NCBI GenBank assembly: GCA_963828705.1
Contig: CAWHGA010000026.1
Coordinates: 10,918-74,917, forward strand
Direction of reading: 5' to 3'
Source: CAWDJT01 sp963828705
GTDB taxonomy: Bacteria > Desulfobacterota > Syntrophobacteria > Syntrophobacterales > Syntrophobacteraceae
Length of the DNA: 64,000 nucleotides
Shown here: positions 26,792 through 36,227 of the stretch, one piece after another
How the letters are laid out: every line of letters begins with the position of its first letter
How positions within the stretch are numbered: position 1 is the stretch's first letter
The notes under the pieces: model-generated
Seen by the model: only the letters and a program-made list of their open reading frames with translations
Told to the model about the DNA's origin: nothing
The model's database searches: none
Program-made: the position numbers and the translations under genes

Positions 26792-28780
26792 TCACCGCGT
26801 CGTTTCCACCGGCAATTCCGGCCGGCTGGCCCATTCCGCCCAACCCCCGTCGTACCACAAGACATTACGGTAACCCAGCAGGTGCTGGAGCACAAATCGA
26901 GTCTGACTGGCTTGATGACCCGTGCGGCAGGTGACCACCACCGTTGAGTCTTTGGAGGGGATCAACCTGGCGTAGGCTTCTTCAAGCTCTGCCACCGGCT
27001 TGAAGCTCGTGACGCCGTCACGTGTTGCCAGGTCAGCATTAAACGGCCGGTTGACAGCGCCCGGAATATGCCCGGCACGTGCTTCATCGGACTTTACACC
27101 CGAGTAGAAGTCTGCCGGGCGCACATCGAGAATAACGGCGCTCCTGCGCTGCGAGTGTTCCAGCACGGTCAGGTAATCCACGGTAAACGCATCCGCCTGC
27201 CGAGGCACCGGATAATCCTTAGCGGTGAAGGCAGGCAGCTTGGTGTCAACCGGCAGATGTTCCCCCTGCCACTTTTCCCAACCCCCGTTGAGAATGGCGT
27301 AACGCCAGTGCCCGACCCGTTCCAGGGCAATTCCCACGAGCGTTGCGTCCTGGAGCTTCTCGCTCGGCACGATGATGACCGTCGTCTCCGGCCTGATGCC
27401 CAGGAGACCGAGGTGTCGAGCAATCATATCGGCGGGCAGCAGCATCGACGACACGCCGCCAATCGCCCCGCGGAAGTGCTCCGGGTCCATCCGCACCGAA
27501 CCGGGGATGTGGCCACTGTTGTAGGCCGGCTGGGAACGCACGTCGATGATGCGCACATCGCCGCGCCCCAGGTTCTCGTTCAGCCATGCCGTCTCGACCA
27601 GCCCGGGGACGCCGCTGATATTTGCTTCCGAGGCAGTGGTCCGGGCAGCGGCATCGCTGAGGAAAAAGTTGCGCCACGCCTTCACTTGAGCCGTCATGTC
27701 GGCAGTCAGAGGCGCTTCTCGGAGCGATACGGGCTTCAGGACGCGCTCCATGAACCCCTGCAAACCATCGGTGAGCAGATAAAGGTTGTCAAAACCCATG
27801 CGCGCCAACGCGTCTCGAGCCTGCGCGGGGTGGGTCATGCCGTTTGAATAGAGGACGACGGTTCCCTTGTTCTTGTGGGGAGCGAGGATTTCAGGCAGGT
27901 CGACGGCGGCGACGTTCACGGCGCCTTTGATGTGAAAGCTCGCATATTCAGACGGAGTTCGGATGTCCACCAGCAGCAGGGACGGTTCGCCGGCCATGAT
28001 GCGGTCCGCGAGTGCTTCCGGCTCAACGTGATCTTCTCCAGCTTCCATGGCCTGGAGCATGGCCGCCTCGGTGGCAGGACCGGCCTGCGAGCGTGCCTGT
28101 TCGGTGCCGACCGGCGGCAGCACCGCTACGGCAAACGCACTGACCAGAATGGCCACGCTGAAGGCTTTCAGGAAGGGACTGCCGAAGTAGGGGCCGGCAC
28201 CCGCAATTCTCCTCTCGATCCACTCCGAGAACCAGAATGCGGCCACGCCAAAACCCGAAAAGATCAGAGCAAAAAACGGAGCGGACAGACCCATGGCCGC
28301 CCATACGAATTTAACCCCGCTCTCACCCCAGGTGTAAAGGGGCTCCAGCAGGCTGTAGAGCTCGTTGAAGAGGACACTTCCAAGGGCCGCCCCGAAAAGA
28401 AAAATCAGCGCATCGAGGCGTCCGGAAGCCAGGCCCACGGCAGCCGTGCCCGGACACCAGCAGCCCAGGGCAAACCCAACACCAAATAGCAGCCCCCCCA
28501 CAATTTGTGCGCCGTACACGGTGGGCAGAAAGTAGATCTGGTCGGATGTGATGATGCCCAGCGAGAGGGCCAGGTGCAGGCCGAGCATCGCCGTAATCAT
28601 GGCCGTAAACATGACTCGCAGCACCGTCATGTCGCGAAGATAGAAGATCCCGGCCAGCTTTTTGGAGCTTCCGAAGCCCGCCCGTTCGAGCGCAAACCCA
28701 AAGCCGAAACCCAACAGCAGCGAAACCACCAGCGCTGCGCTGCTGCCCAAAGCATCGCTGCCAAAGAAGGTTGTGATCAT
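26792..28780 (-). CDS. YeeE/YedE sulfur-transport membrane protein fused to three rhodanese domains
   Basis: ATG 28780 overlaps the stop of the upstream YeeE gene (ATGA) with AGGAGG before it. Residues 1-235 form the YeeE/YedE membrane domain with GFGFALERAGFGSSKK and GVGFALGCWCPGTAAVGLASG (the conserved Cys of sulfur-transporting channels). Three rhodanese domains follow: domain 1 (DIRTPSEYASFHIKGAVNV) and domain 2 (DVRSQPAYNSGHIPGSVRM) have no active-site Cys (YSNGMTHP and VPSEKLQDA loops), while domain 3 has CRTGHQAS. This would place a thiosulfate- or polysulfide-handling sulfurtransferase next to a sulfur channel in the membrane. The 662-residue fusion is unusual. Confidence 0.85.
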   Translation of the reverse strand: MITTFFGSDALGSSAALVVSLLLGFGFGFALERAGFGSSKKLAGIFYLRDMTVLRVMFTAMITAMLGLHLALSLGIITSDQIYFLPTVYGAQIVGGLLFGVGFALGCWCPGTAAVGLASGRLDALIFLFGAALGSVLFNELYSLLEPLYTWGESGVKFVWAAMGLSAPFFALIFSGFGVAAFWFSEWIERRIAGAGPYFGSPFLKAFSVAILVSAFAVAVLPPVGTEQARSQAGPATEAAMLQAMEAGEDHVEPEALADRIMAGEPSLLLVDIRTPSEYASFHIKGAVNVAAVDLPEILAPHKNKGTVVLYSNGMTHPAQARDALARMGFDNLYLLTDGLQGFMERVLKPVSLREAPLTADMTAQVKAWRNFFLSDAAARTTASEANISGVPGLVETAWLNENLGRGDVRIIDVRSQPAYNSGHIPGSVRMDPEHFRGAIGGVSSMLLPADMIARHLGLLGIRPETTVIIVPSEKLQDATLVGIALERVGHWRYAILNGGWEKWQGEHLPVDTKLPAFTAKDYPVPRQADAFTVDYLTVLEHSQRRSAVILDVRPADFYSGVKSDEARAGHIPGAVNRPFNADLATRDGVTSFKPVAELEEAYARLIPSKDSTVVVTCRTGHQASQTRFVLQHLLGYRNVLWYDGGWAEWASRPELPVETTR

Positions 28781-29307
28781 GACCATTGCCTCCTGGCAAA
28801 CCATGCCGCGGCATAACCACTGGCAAAGAGGGATACGAGAAAGAGCAGACTGCCGCTGGCCAGCATCGCCCCACCGGTAAGCGCCTGGCCGGAGGTGCAC
28901 CCGGAAGCCAGGCGGCTGGCAAAGCCCGCCAGGATCCCGCCCACCAGCGCCATCAGAATGCGCAGTTTGGGCGAAGCCGTTGGCCCACGCTCGAGTTGCA
29001 ACTGGATGCGGCGCCCCAGAATGGCGGACACCAAGCCCCCCATGAGGGTGCCGACAAACATGAAGACCAGATAGTACCTCAGCGGATTCCTGCCCCAGGA
29101 ACCGAAGTAGGCACTGTCGGCAACATGCTGCGGCATCAGTATGCCTTGCACCGTGGCGCCAACACGGGCGATGCCGGCGGAAGCTCCGAGACCGACTCCC
29201 AGAATCAGGAAGCTGGCCAAAAGCACAAAGCCCAGCATCAAGCCGGCCAGATACGGGTTCATGTATGGCCTGGGACCATTTGAAGGAACGGATTGGCTAG
29301 GATTCAT
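28777..29307 (-). CDS. YeeE/YedE-family membrane protein
   Basis: A 176-residue protein with four to five helices and the family stretches GLGASAGIARVGATVQG and GGILAGFASRLASGCTSGQALTGGAML (conserved SGCTSG cysteine). GAGGAATCGATC precedes the ATG. It pairs with the fused YeeE-rhodanese gene downstream through an ATGA overlap, as two-part YeeE/YedE (PmpA/PmpB-like) permeases do. Likely role: moving sulfur species such as thiosulfate or sulfane sulfur across the inner membrane. Confidence 0.87.
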   Translation of the reverse strand: MNPSQSVPSNGPRPYMNPYLAGLMLGFVLLASFLILGVGLGASAGIARVGATVQGILMPQHVADSAYFGSWGRNPLRYYLVFMFVGTLMGGLVSAILGRRIQLQLERGPTASPKLRILMALVGGILAGFASRLASGCTSGQALTGGAMLASGSLLFLVSLFASGYAAAWFARRQWS

Positions 29308-29481
29308 GATCGATTCCTCTTCGTCGACGGGTTAGCAAGCATCCAAGAAGAACTTGAGGTCATTTCGACGTTTTTTCAGCCACGAAGGCAAAGGAAGGAT
29401 GGTAAAGACACAAGAAGAAATCATTTTGTGTCCTTGGTGCTCTTCGTGGAGAGAGGTCATGCTCTATCAATGTAAAACGAC

Positions 29482-31523
29482 TCAGCAACCGGCTGACTTC
29501 TTCTTGGGAGTGGCAGGAGCAACCGGAGGGGGCGAAGGAGTCGCCGACTGCGGGACCGGGGATGGCGCCGGAGCCCCCTTGAGTTTTGAGCCACCGCCGG
29601 GAAGCGGGACCGCCCGCACCGCACTCTTCAGCTCGGTCTCTTCCCAGAAACCATCGAGCCCGCCGTGCAAAGCCTTGATCGGCCGCTTGGTCTTCTGTGA
29701 AAGAATGCCGGCGACCATCATCGCCAGCGAGCCGTCGCGATCCACGATGATCAGCGGCCCTGCACCCGTAAGATACGCAGCGTTCGACAAGACATCGGCC
29801 AGGTCGGCATTGGTCGATCCAGGCAAGGCATAATCCTGGAAGGCCTCCGGCGGGCGAATGTCCACCAGATCGAACGTCCCGGGCATATCCTTCATCAGCC
29901 GATTCAAATCCGCTGGAGAAATCCGCTCCGCAAGGTGAACCTGACGTTTGGGTGCAGCGGAGACGGTGGCTTTCTGTTCGCTGCCGAATACCGGATAGCC
30001 CGCTTCAATCCAGGCCGCGCTGCCCCCCTCGAGGCTGGAAACCTGCTTGAATCCTTTACGCTGCAGGATGCCTACCGCCAGGCTCGACCGGTACGCACTG
30101 TTGCAGACCGCCACAACCGGCAAGCTCGGATCGAGTTTGCCCGAAAGCTCAGCCAGGTGGTTGATGGGCAAATTCACCACCGTGCCGATGCGCAGGGCCA
30201 TCCATTCGTTGGGCATCCGCACGTCCACGATGATCGGAGCGCTGCCGTCCTGCATTTGGGCGTAGAGCTCGCCGGGCTTGATGGTCCCGCTCTTGGCAAG
30301 AGGCAGGCCGGCTTTGGTCCAGACTTCGAACGGCAACACCGATCCCGTGTAGGCCACCCGATGCAGACGGAAGACCGCCTCCTTGATTTCCGCCGGGGAG
30401 CCGATCAGCACCATCGGCGCCTTCCACGGCACCATGATGCCCACCCAACTTTCCAGCCGTCCGCGCAGTCCGATGTTTATTGACCCGGGCACATGCCCGT
30501 CGGCGTACAGCTTAGCATCCCGCAGGTCCACCAGCCATTGTTCTTCCACCCTGGTGATGGATTCATCCACCTTTGCCTGCGCGGGCGCGGCATCCCAGGA
30601 TACCAGCGGCGGTCCTTCGCGGTTCATGGCCGCGTTGTGTTTGAAGTACTGCGGCGCTTCGGGCAGACCTTCCAGCACCGCCGAGATGAACTCACTCCGG
30701 CCCTTGTGCTGCAGGTAGGGATTGGACGACCTTTCCCTGCCGATGGTTGATGCAGGGTCGTCGGACAGGTGGGCGCCGCACAAAGATCCCGCACCGTGCG
30801 CAGGCAGCACCACGACCGTGTCCGGCAGTTTGGACAGCTTATTGTGCCAGGTATCGAAGCTCATGGAGGCCAGGGTGGCAGCCGTCATTTTCCCTTCGAG
30901 CAGATCCGGCCTTCCAATGGAGCCCACGAACAAGGTGTCACCAGTAAAAATGGCCTTTGGCTGTGCATCCCCCTCGGAGAAAACCAAACCGCACATGCCG
31001 TCAGGCGTGTGGCCGGGAGTCACCATGACTTTTACCGTGGCAACGCCCACTTTAAATGAGGAGCCTTCCTGAAGCGCTTCGATTTTATATTTCGCGCCGC
31101 TGGCCGCATTTTGGTAGATCAGGCACCTTCAATGACCTGACCAATTCCAGATGGCCGGCTACAAAGTCGGCGTGGGAGTGGGTGAGAAAGACGCCCTTAA
31201 TCGTCAGACCGTGCTTTTTCGCATGGTCGAGGTAGCCGTTGATATCCCGGTCCGGGTCAACCACGAGCGCCTCCTTGCCGGAAACCAGCAGGTAGGAGTA
31301 GTGGCTCAACACCGGCAGATTGAACTGAACAATCTCGAAACCCGGGAAACTTGTACGTGTCCACAATCTGGTGAAGAGCATCCTCACTCCCATGGGTTGC
31401 CGACTCCGAGTCCTTGATCCCGGCTGCTTCGGTCAAGTTCGCCAAAAGGCCAAGGTTCAGCAAGAACAAGACTGCGACAGTAGACTGCAAGCAATGTTGT
31501 TTGAAACCGGAAGATCTTTTCAT
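29482..31523 (-). pseudogene. Exported metallo-beta-lactamase protein with three rhodanese domains, two frameshifts
   Basis: ATG 31523 begins a signal peptide (STVAVLFLLNLGLLANLTEA). After VDTYKFPGF one base too many (about 31345) shifts the frame; the next frame gives LSHYSYLLVSGKEALVVDPD and the metal motif THSHADFVAG. A second extra base near 31110 leads to IYQNAASGAKYKIEAL and TPGHTPDGMCGLV, FTGDTLFVGSIGRPDL, as in persulfide-dioxygenase-like proteins. Three rhodanese domains follow; only the middle one keeps a Cys (AVCNSAYRSSLA), the others read LIGSPAE and IVDRDGS. The tail is Pro/Ala-rich. Reconstructed about 680 residues, probably periplasmic, and co-directional with the YeeE pair. 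Confidence 0.8.
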
Positions 31524-31597
31524 AGTCAAATCCTTTCACTTCATCCAACCTTCAGACTAACGATCATGAACGATACTTGTTTACCCGTGTTTCACCG

Positions 31598-31633
31598 TCC
31601 CTGGTTCCCAAGCTCCAGCTTGGGAACCAGGGA
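31598..31633. repeat. Perfect 17-base inverted repeat
   Basis: TCCCTGGTTCCCAAGCT (31598-31614) and its exact complement (31617-31633) around CC. This looks like the common dispersed 'gttcccaagctccagcttgggaac' unit of bacterial intergenic regions. Confidence 0.8.
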
Positions 31634-31680
31634 AGCGAATCAGCGACTCAGCCGTCTCCCGAATAGGCTCCCTTTCCCAC

Positions 31681-31830
31681 TGGTCGGATGGGACGGATCT
31701 CCCCGATGTCCAAGAGGAGGAACCGGGAGGGGTCGAGCTTTCTCTCCTCGATGGTCTTCATCAGGTCTAGGGCCGGATAGCCGGGGGGCTCATCCCCCAG
31801 TTGGAAGGTCCCCCACTGGGTGGGAATGAA
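31681..31830 (-). pseudogene. C-terminal fragment of a NAPE-PLD-like metallo-hydrolase
   Basis: About 50 residues (FIPTQWGTFQLGDEPPG, ALDLMKTIEERKLDPSRF, LLDIGEIRPI) match the C terminus of the intact protein encoded at 40768-41901. No start and no metal-binding half remain, so it is a remnant of a second copy. It is trapped between two repeat units. Confidence 0.8.
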
Positions 31831-31860
31831 AATCCCCGCAATGGGTGTCCGATATCCACC

Positions 31861-31931
31861 CGTCATGCCCGCGAAGGCGGGCATGCCAGGCTCTTCTTCT
31901 GGATTCCCGCCAAGAGCATGCGGGAATGACG
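31861..31931. repeat. Pair of palindromic dispersed repeats
   Basis: CATGCCCGC/GCGGGCATG (31864-31884) and GGATTCCCGC...GCGGGAATGACG (31901-31931), same family as at 13505-13615. Confidence 0.65.
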
Positions 31932-32198
31932 ACCTGGGATTATGGACGCTTTATTCGGTGGAGCTGTACTTCGTGAACAGCAAACGCGCCGACTTCGAAA
32001 CGGTGCTACGCCCAGGGGACGTGGTGGGGGCCGGCACCGGGCACACGGCAGGAAGCTGGTGGCTCGGCTCCGCGATGAGTGTAGCTCACGCTTGGCATTC
32101 TCAGGTAGTCATGCGGTTGGCCCGATTCCTAACGATGTTGCAGGTGATTCAGTTCTCAAAGAAACGAATCACGTAAGGTATGCTCGAAACTCACTACC

Positions 32199-32726
32199 TC
32201 ATCCATTGCGCTCAGCCCTACCCGCACATACGCGCGCCAGCCAGACCAGCAGCGGCGTCATCACCCCCCACCCGACCGCCAGCACCAGCATACCGTTCAG
32301 GGATGGCAGCGCCTCGGTCGCCCCCAACTTCGCCCCACTGTAGTAGGCCAGGGGGCCGCCGATGGCGCCGAAGACCGCGGCCAGAAGGTAACGCCCCCGC
32401 AGCCAGGCCATGGATACATTGAGGGTGGCGGCGAAGTTCATCCAGAGACCGATCATCCAGGGGGGACTAAAGGGGTGCGGCGCCAGATGCCGAAGTGGGG
32501 AAAAAACGCCGGCGTTCACCAGTGCGGTGTCGTAAAGGAACCCGAGCAGACCGGCGGCCAGGAGCAGCTTCAGCTCTCCCTGCCGATCACCCGTCAATGA
32601 CAGGTGGACTGCCAGCACCGGCACCAAAGCCAACGGCCCGAGCCAGGGCGCCCCTCCGGCCGCCCCCAAGACGGCGGCGAACCAGGCTGCTTGAAAGAGC
32701 GTGAGGTTGATGATTTTCCTGATCAT
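32199..32726 (-). CDS. DUF2878 membrane protein, copy 2
   Basis: A 175-residue intact membrane protein with six helices: MIRKIINLTLFQAAWFAAVLG, LAVHLSLTGDRQGELKLLL, FLYDTALVNAGVFSPLRH, PPWMIGLWMNFAATLNVSM and GGPLAYYSGAKLGATEALP. It parallels copy 1 (22604-23128) in length and motifs. It is the last gene of the minus-strand series SDR, photolyase, SRPBCC, GH15 fragment, chalcone isomerase-like, lipocalin, DUF2878. Function unknown. Confidence 0.87.
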   Translation of the reverse strand: MIRKIINLTLFQAAWFAAVLGAAGGAPWLGPLALVPVLAVHLSLTGDRQGELKLLLAAGLLGFLYDTALVNAGVFSPLRHLAPHPFSPPWMIGLWMNFAATLNVSMAWLRGRYLLAAVFGAIGGPLAYYSGAKLGATEALPSLNGMLVLAVGWGVMTPLLVWLARVCAGRAERNG

Positions 32727-32893
32727 AGCAGATTCACTCTTACATTACCGCGAAGGTTCCCGCCTTAAATCGGTTGGTAAGCCGCCGTCCCTCGGCGGGA
32801 GGGAGAGGTGGAGGAAAGGGTATGCGGCTCTTACCGCGATGCAATGGTTACTTTTTGCAAACCATGTTTATCGACAATGCGTCATGAGGGTCG

Positions 32894-33428
32894 TCATGTT
32901 CTCTGTTCCGGCCAGCGCTGGGGCACCTTCCGCAGTTTCGTCACATCGTATCCCTGGGCGGCCAGTTCGGCCACAATCCGCTGATAATCAGCCTCCGGAA
33001 TCTGCGGGGTACGAGCCATGATCCAGACATAGTCGCGTTTGTTGCGGCCGATGACGGTTTGGCTGTAGTCATCGCTGAGATGGGTAATCAGGTATTCGGC
33101 CTTGATGGGCCAGATGAACCGCATCCCCCAAGTGGCATTGGATGCGGTATCGACGATAAAGCCGCGCGGGTTGTAGGTCTTGAGCGGCCCATCGAAGGCG
33201 CCTTTGCGGAAGGTGAAAGTGGTGTTGATGGTGCCGTCGGCATCAAGCCCGTAGGATTCGACGGCGTTGAAAGCATCAGTCTCAATGAAGGTGGGGATAG
33301 CAGGCGATGACATACCAGGCGCCCATGAAGCGCTTGATGTCGACCCGCTCGACGGTCCTGAGCGGCGGCAAGGATGCAGCGCAGCCGGTAATTAGAGCTA
33401 GCGCAAGAAGTACGACCGGTATTTTCAT
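32894..33428 (-). pseudogene. Outer-membrane lipocalin (Blc-like lipoprotein), one frameshift
   Basis: ATG 33428, with AAGGAGAACATCC before it, begins a lipoprotein signal (VVLLALALITGC) and then VDIKRFMGAWYVIA, the lipocalin GxW motif. One extra base near 33320 ends that frame; the next frame continues AIPTFIETDAFNAVESYGL, TFTFRKGAFDGPLKTYNPRG and DYSQTVIGRNKRDYVWIMAR. Reconstructed about 178 residues. Bacterial lipocalins bind lysophospholipids or fatty acids at the outer membrane and are stress-induced. This fits the membrane-lipid theme of the neighbours. Confidence 0.85.
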
Positions 33429-33677
33429 GGATGTTCTCCTTAGTACTCAGCACGACACGGATTCTTGTTTGACCTCAGTCCAGAGCCGGTAGCAGTGGTT
33501 CCTGCTTGCATTCCGGCCGAGCGTGCAACCGTTTCTCGATCCCGGTGAATCGCTTTTCAAAGCCCCCCTCACAAGTAGCACATGTACTAGTCCCAAATCA
33601 GGATGAATTGACCCGGGCAGCCCAGTTCGCGAACCTGTTCCAGGTTGGAGTGGAAGCTCCGAAATGGGCGGATTGCG

Positions 33678-34262
33678 CTACCTTTTCCGCAAAAGCGCCT
33701 TCTTCACTTTGTCGTCCAGCGGTTTGCTGCCAAGCCAAATGCCGAAATAGGCAGCGGCAAAATCGGCCCCCTCGATGGTGATGAGCGGCTCCTTGTTCCA
33801 GGAAAGCTCAGTGCCCTTCCCCGGTTGGTAGGTCAGGGCGTAGCGGTCACCAGGTTTGATATTACGGTAGACAGCGTTGAGGCGGTCGATGCGGCTGCGC
33901 AGCCCTGCCAGCTCTGCCCCAGGAACGTTGCGCGCCAGGATCTGCTCGGCCGCCCTACCGAAGTCAGCCCCCTTGATGGCGACCAGATAACTGATCTCAA
34001 GCCGTTTGGGGATGTCGGACAACGCCTCTGAAGGCTTGGTTTGCTCAGGCAGATAAAGCGCCGCCACGTAGACTTTCACCAGCTTCTGCCAGCGCAGCAA
34101 CGCTGCACCGTGTAGGGGAACCCACTGGTCTCCGATGGTGATGCTCTTGGCAAAGGTGGCATTCTCGATTGTCAGGGCGTAGGAGCGGGACGGCAGGCCG
34201 CTCAGCGCCGCCACGAGGACGGTGCAGCAGACGATGCGAAAGGTGGCGTTCAGAGACGGCAT
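33678..34262 (-). CDS. Chalcone isomerase-like periplasmic protein
   Basis: A 194-residue protein with a signal peptide (residues 1-29, ending SRSYA). The body has GAALLRWQKLVKVYVAALYL, PKRLEISYLVAIKGADFGRA, IKPGDRYALTYQPGKGTEL and AAYFGIWLGSKPLDDKVKKAL. This is the bacterial chalcone-isomerase-like fold, which binds fatty acids or lipids rather than flavonoids. It is placed between the GH15 fragment and the lipocalin gene. Activity unknown. Confidence 0.85.
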   Translation of the reverse strand: MPSLNATFRIVCCTVLVAALSGLPSRSYALTIENATFAKSITIGDQWVPLHGAALLRWQKLVKVYVAALYLPEQTKPSEALSDIPKRLEISYLVAIKGADFGRAAEQILARNVPGAELAGLRSRIDRLNAVYRNIKPGDRYALTYQPGKGTELSWNKEPLITIEGADFAAAYFGIWLGSKPLDDKVKKALLRKR

Positions 34263-34515
34263 GGGATCTCCATCAGCAAGAGTTCAGGACAGTAATAACC
34301 CATTCCATTGTGAAGGCAAACAGGGAACCGGCAAGGTGTGTTCTATGAACTGCGGTGAGCCAACGCGACGGAACGGGGCCGTTCACTCCGCTTATGGAAT
34401 GAGGCCTTTGTTGCACCGGCCTCAGCGGGAGGATAGCGGCGGGTTTGTCTACCGGTTCGTGATCGGGGGGAGGAAAACCGGATGGGCTGTGGAGGAAATC
34501 CCCAAAAGACCAGCC

Positions 34516-35695
34516 CTAGACACGGCAATGGCCGTGGATCGAGCCACAGGCTTGATGATAGAGGCCGGTGATCCAGTCCGGAGTGGGTGGATAGAACAGG
34601 TGCGCCGCTTGCCCTTCCATCAGGGCTCCCTTCTCAGCCAGCCGTCGCAGCAGGCGATGGACGGTGGTAATATAGGTGGCGTGGCTCCAGGTGAGGGGCG
34701 ATACCGAAAGCGGTTCGCCCGTGATCGGGTTCAGCTGCTCTGCTAGAACACCCGAGGGTAGCGCCTTCTCGGCGACCCAAGAAATCAAGTTGATTGCCTC
34801 CGTAATATCCTCATCACCAAGGCCTCGCTCCAAGTAGTAGTCGGCCAGCCACAGGGTGCAGATGAACCAGGGATTACCGGGTAGATCTTTGCTCACTTGG
34901 TGGTAGGCATCGTTTTCGTAACGCGCCATACCCCCTAGTGGGGTCCGAACCCAAAGCCTTTCTTTCAAGGCTGCCATGGTTGCCATGATCCGCGGATCAT
35001 CGGCGCGGTAGAGGCCAAAGGCAAAGAGACCCCAGAGGCTGGAGTCGCAAACCGCGTCGATTTCCCAGTTGCCGTGCGCGTTGCGATGGATCATGCGGCA
35101 AAAGCGCTGTAAGTCCTCCCGCCACAGATGACGCGATGCAGCATCCCTGATTTCTGCAGCAATCTTCTGATAGGTGAGCGGCGCGGTCCTCTTCCCCGAA
35201 CACCTTGCAGAACAGGGACGCCGCAGTCAGTCCTCCAAACACGGCACCCACCGTGAAACCCAAGATTCCCTTGCGCTCCTCCCACAAATCGTAAGAGGGC
35301 GCCGGCAATCCCGTCTCCGGGTCGCGGTACCGGCACATGAAATCCGCTGTCTTCTTGACCAGGGGGCGGTAGAGCCCCTTGATCAGATCCAAGTCCCGGT
35401 ACCATACGAAGTGTTGCCACAGGGCCCACACCACCAGTGCGGTGGAATCCTCCGGTATCGGTAGCTGTGGTTCTCCTTCGAGATACCAGGGATGCCAGGA
35501 AGAAGCCAGGGTCCCGTCGGGGTTGAACTTATGCAGGAGGCATCCTTCGGGTTGCATAAGCTGAGCGATGAACCGGAAAAAATTGCGGGAAGCCGCCGGG
35601 TGGCCGGACAGATCCAGAGCGTGGGCCACCAGGGCACCCGGCAAGTGCACGGTTTCCCCCGCCGGAGCGAGCGGATTGATCCCCTTTGCATCCAA
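34516..35695 (-). pseudogene. Glycoside hydrolase family 15 (glucoamylase-like) fragment, frameshifted and N-terminally truncated
   Basis: The readable part starts in the middle of a GH15 (alpha/alpha)6 domain: ALVAHALDLSGHPAASRNFF, EDSTALVVWALWQHFVWYRD, DLWEERKGILGFTVGAVFGG. One extra base near 35180 shifts the frame to YQKIAAEIRDAASRHLW, DSSLWGLFAFGLYRADD, GNPWFICTLWLADYYLERG and LSPLTWSHATYITTVHRL-like. The N-terminal third, with the first catalytic region, is absent; its place is taken by the SRPBCC gene. Members hydrolyse terminal glucose from alpha-glucans or trehalose. Probably non-functional. Confidence 0.75.
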
Positions 35696-35774
35696 AGGAC
35701 AGAGCGGCCACCACCATCAAAGAGGCCAACAGGAGCATGGAATCATGCGAACACAATGACATGCCGGAATATCC

Positions 35775-36227
35775 TCACTTGGTTCCCCGTTCCTCGGCGA
35801 TTCGAGCAATCCGTTTCACTGCCATTCTGCAAACCAGCACATAGGGTGCGAGGCACAGGGGCACTTCGAATACCGGGTGACATTGGGCATCTCCGATGGG
35901 CTCAACGCGGTGGCCGGTTGCCCGGATTCCCAGCACCTTCCATGACCAGTAGCGACCGGCCTCAAATTCGGTCACCACAAACGGCAGCCAGCAGCCAAGG
36001 ATGGTTTGCACTTGCCCGGAAGAATCGCTGGCAATGAAACGGCCAGAGCACTGGACGCCCAGGATGGAGGGGCCCCACTCCAGCCAGCGGGCCGTATCGA
36101 CCAGCAATTCCCAGACAGCCTCAGCGGACGCGTCAATCCAACAGACCGCCTCGACGGCCCGGGAGGACATCCGGATCATGGGACGGCCGGGTGGAATCAA
36201 CCGCGCCCCGGCTCCCGTCTCACCCAT
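35775..36227 (-). CDS. SRPBCC (START-like ligand-binding) protein, copy 1
   Basis: A 150-residue protein of the SRPBCC/polyketide-cyclase superfamily: VCWIDASAEAVWELLVDTARW, WGPSILGVQCSG, FVVTEFEAGRYWSWKVLGI. The fold makes a deep hydrophobic pocket for lipids or isoprenoids. The ATG overlaps the photolyase stop (TAATG), so the two are translationally coupled. A paralogue with the same layout lies at 43129-43557. Confidence 0.82.
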   Translation of the reverse strand: MGETGAGARLIPPGRPMIRMSSRAVEAVCWIDASAEAVWELLVDTARWLEWGPSILGVQCSGRFIASDSSGQVQTILGCWLPFVVTEFEAGRYWSWKVLGIRATGHRVEPIGDAQCHPVFEVPLCLAPYVLVCRMAVKRIARIAEERGTK

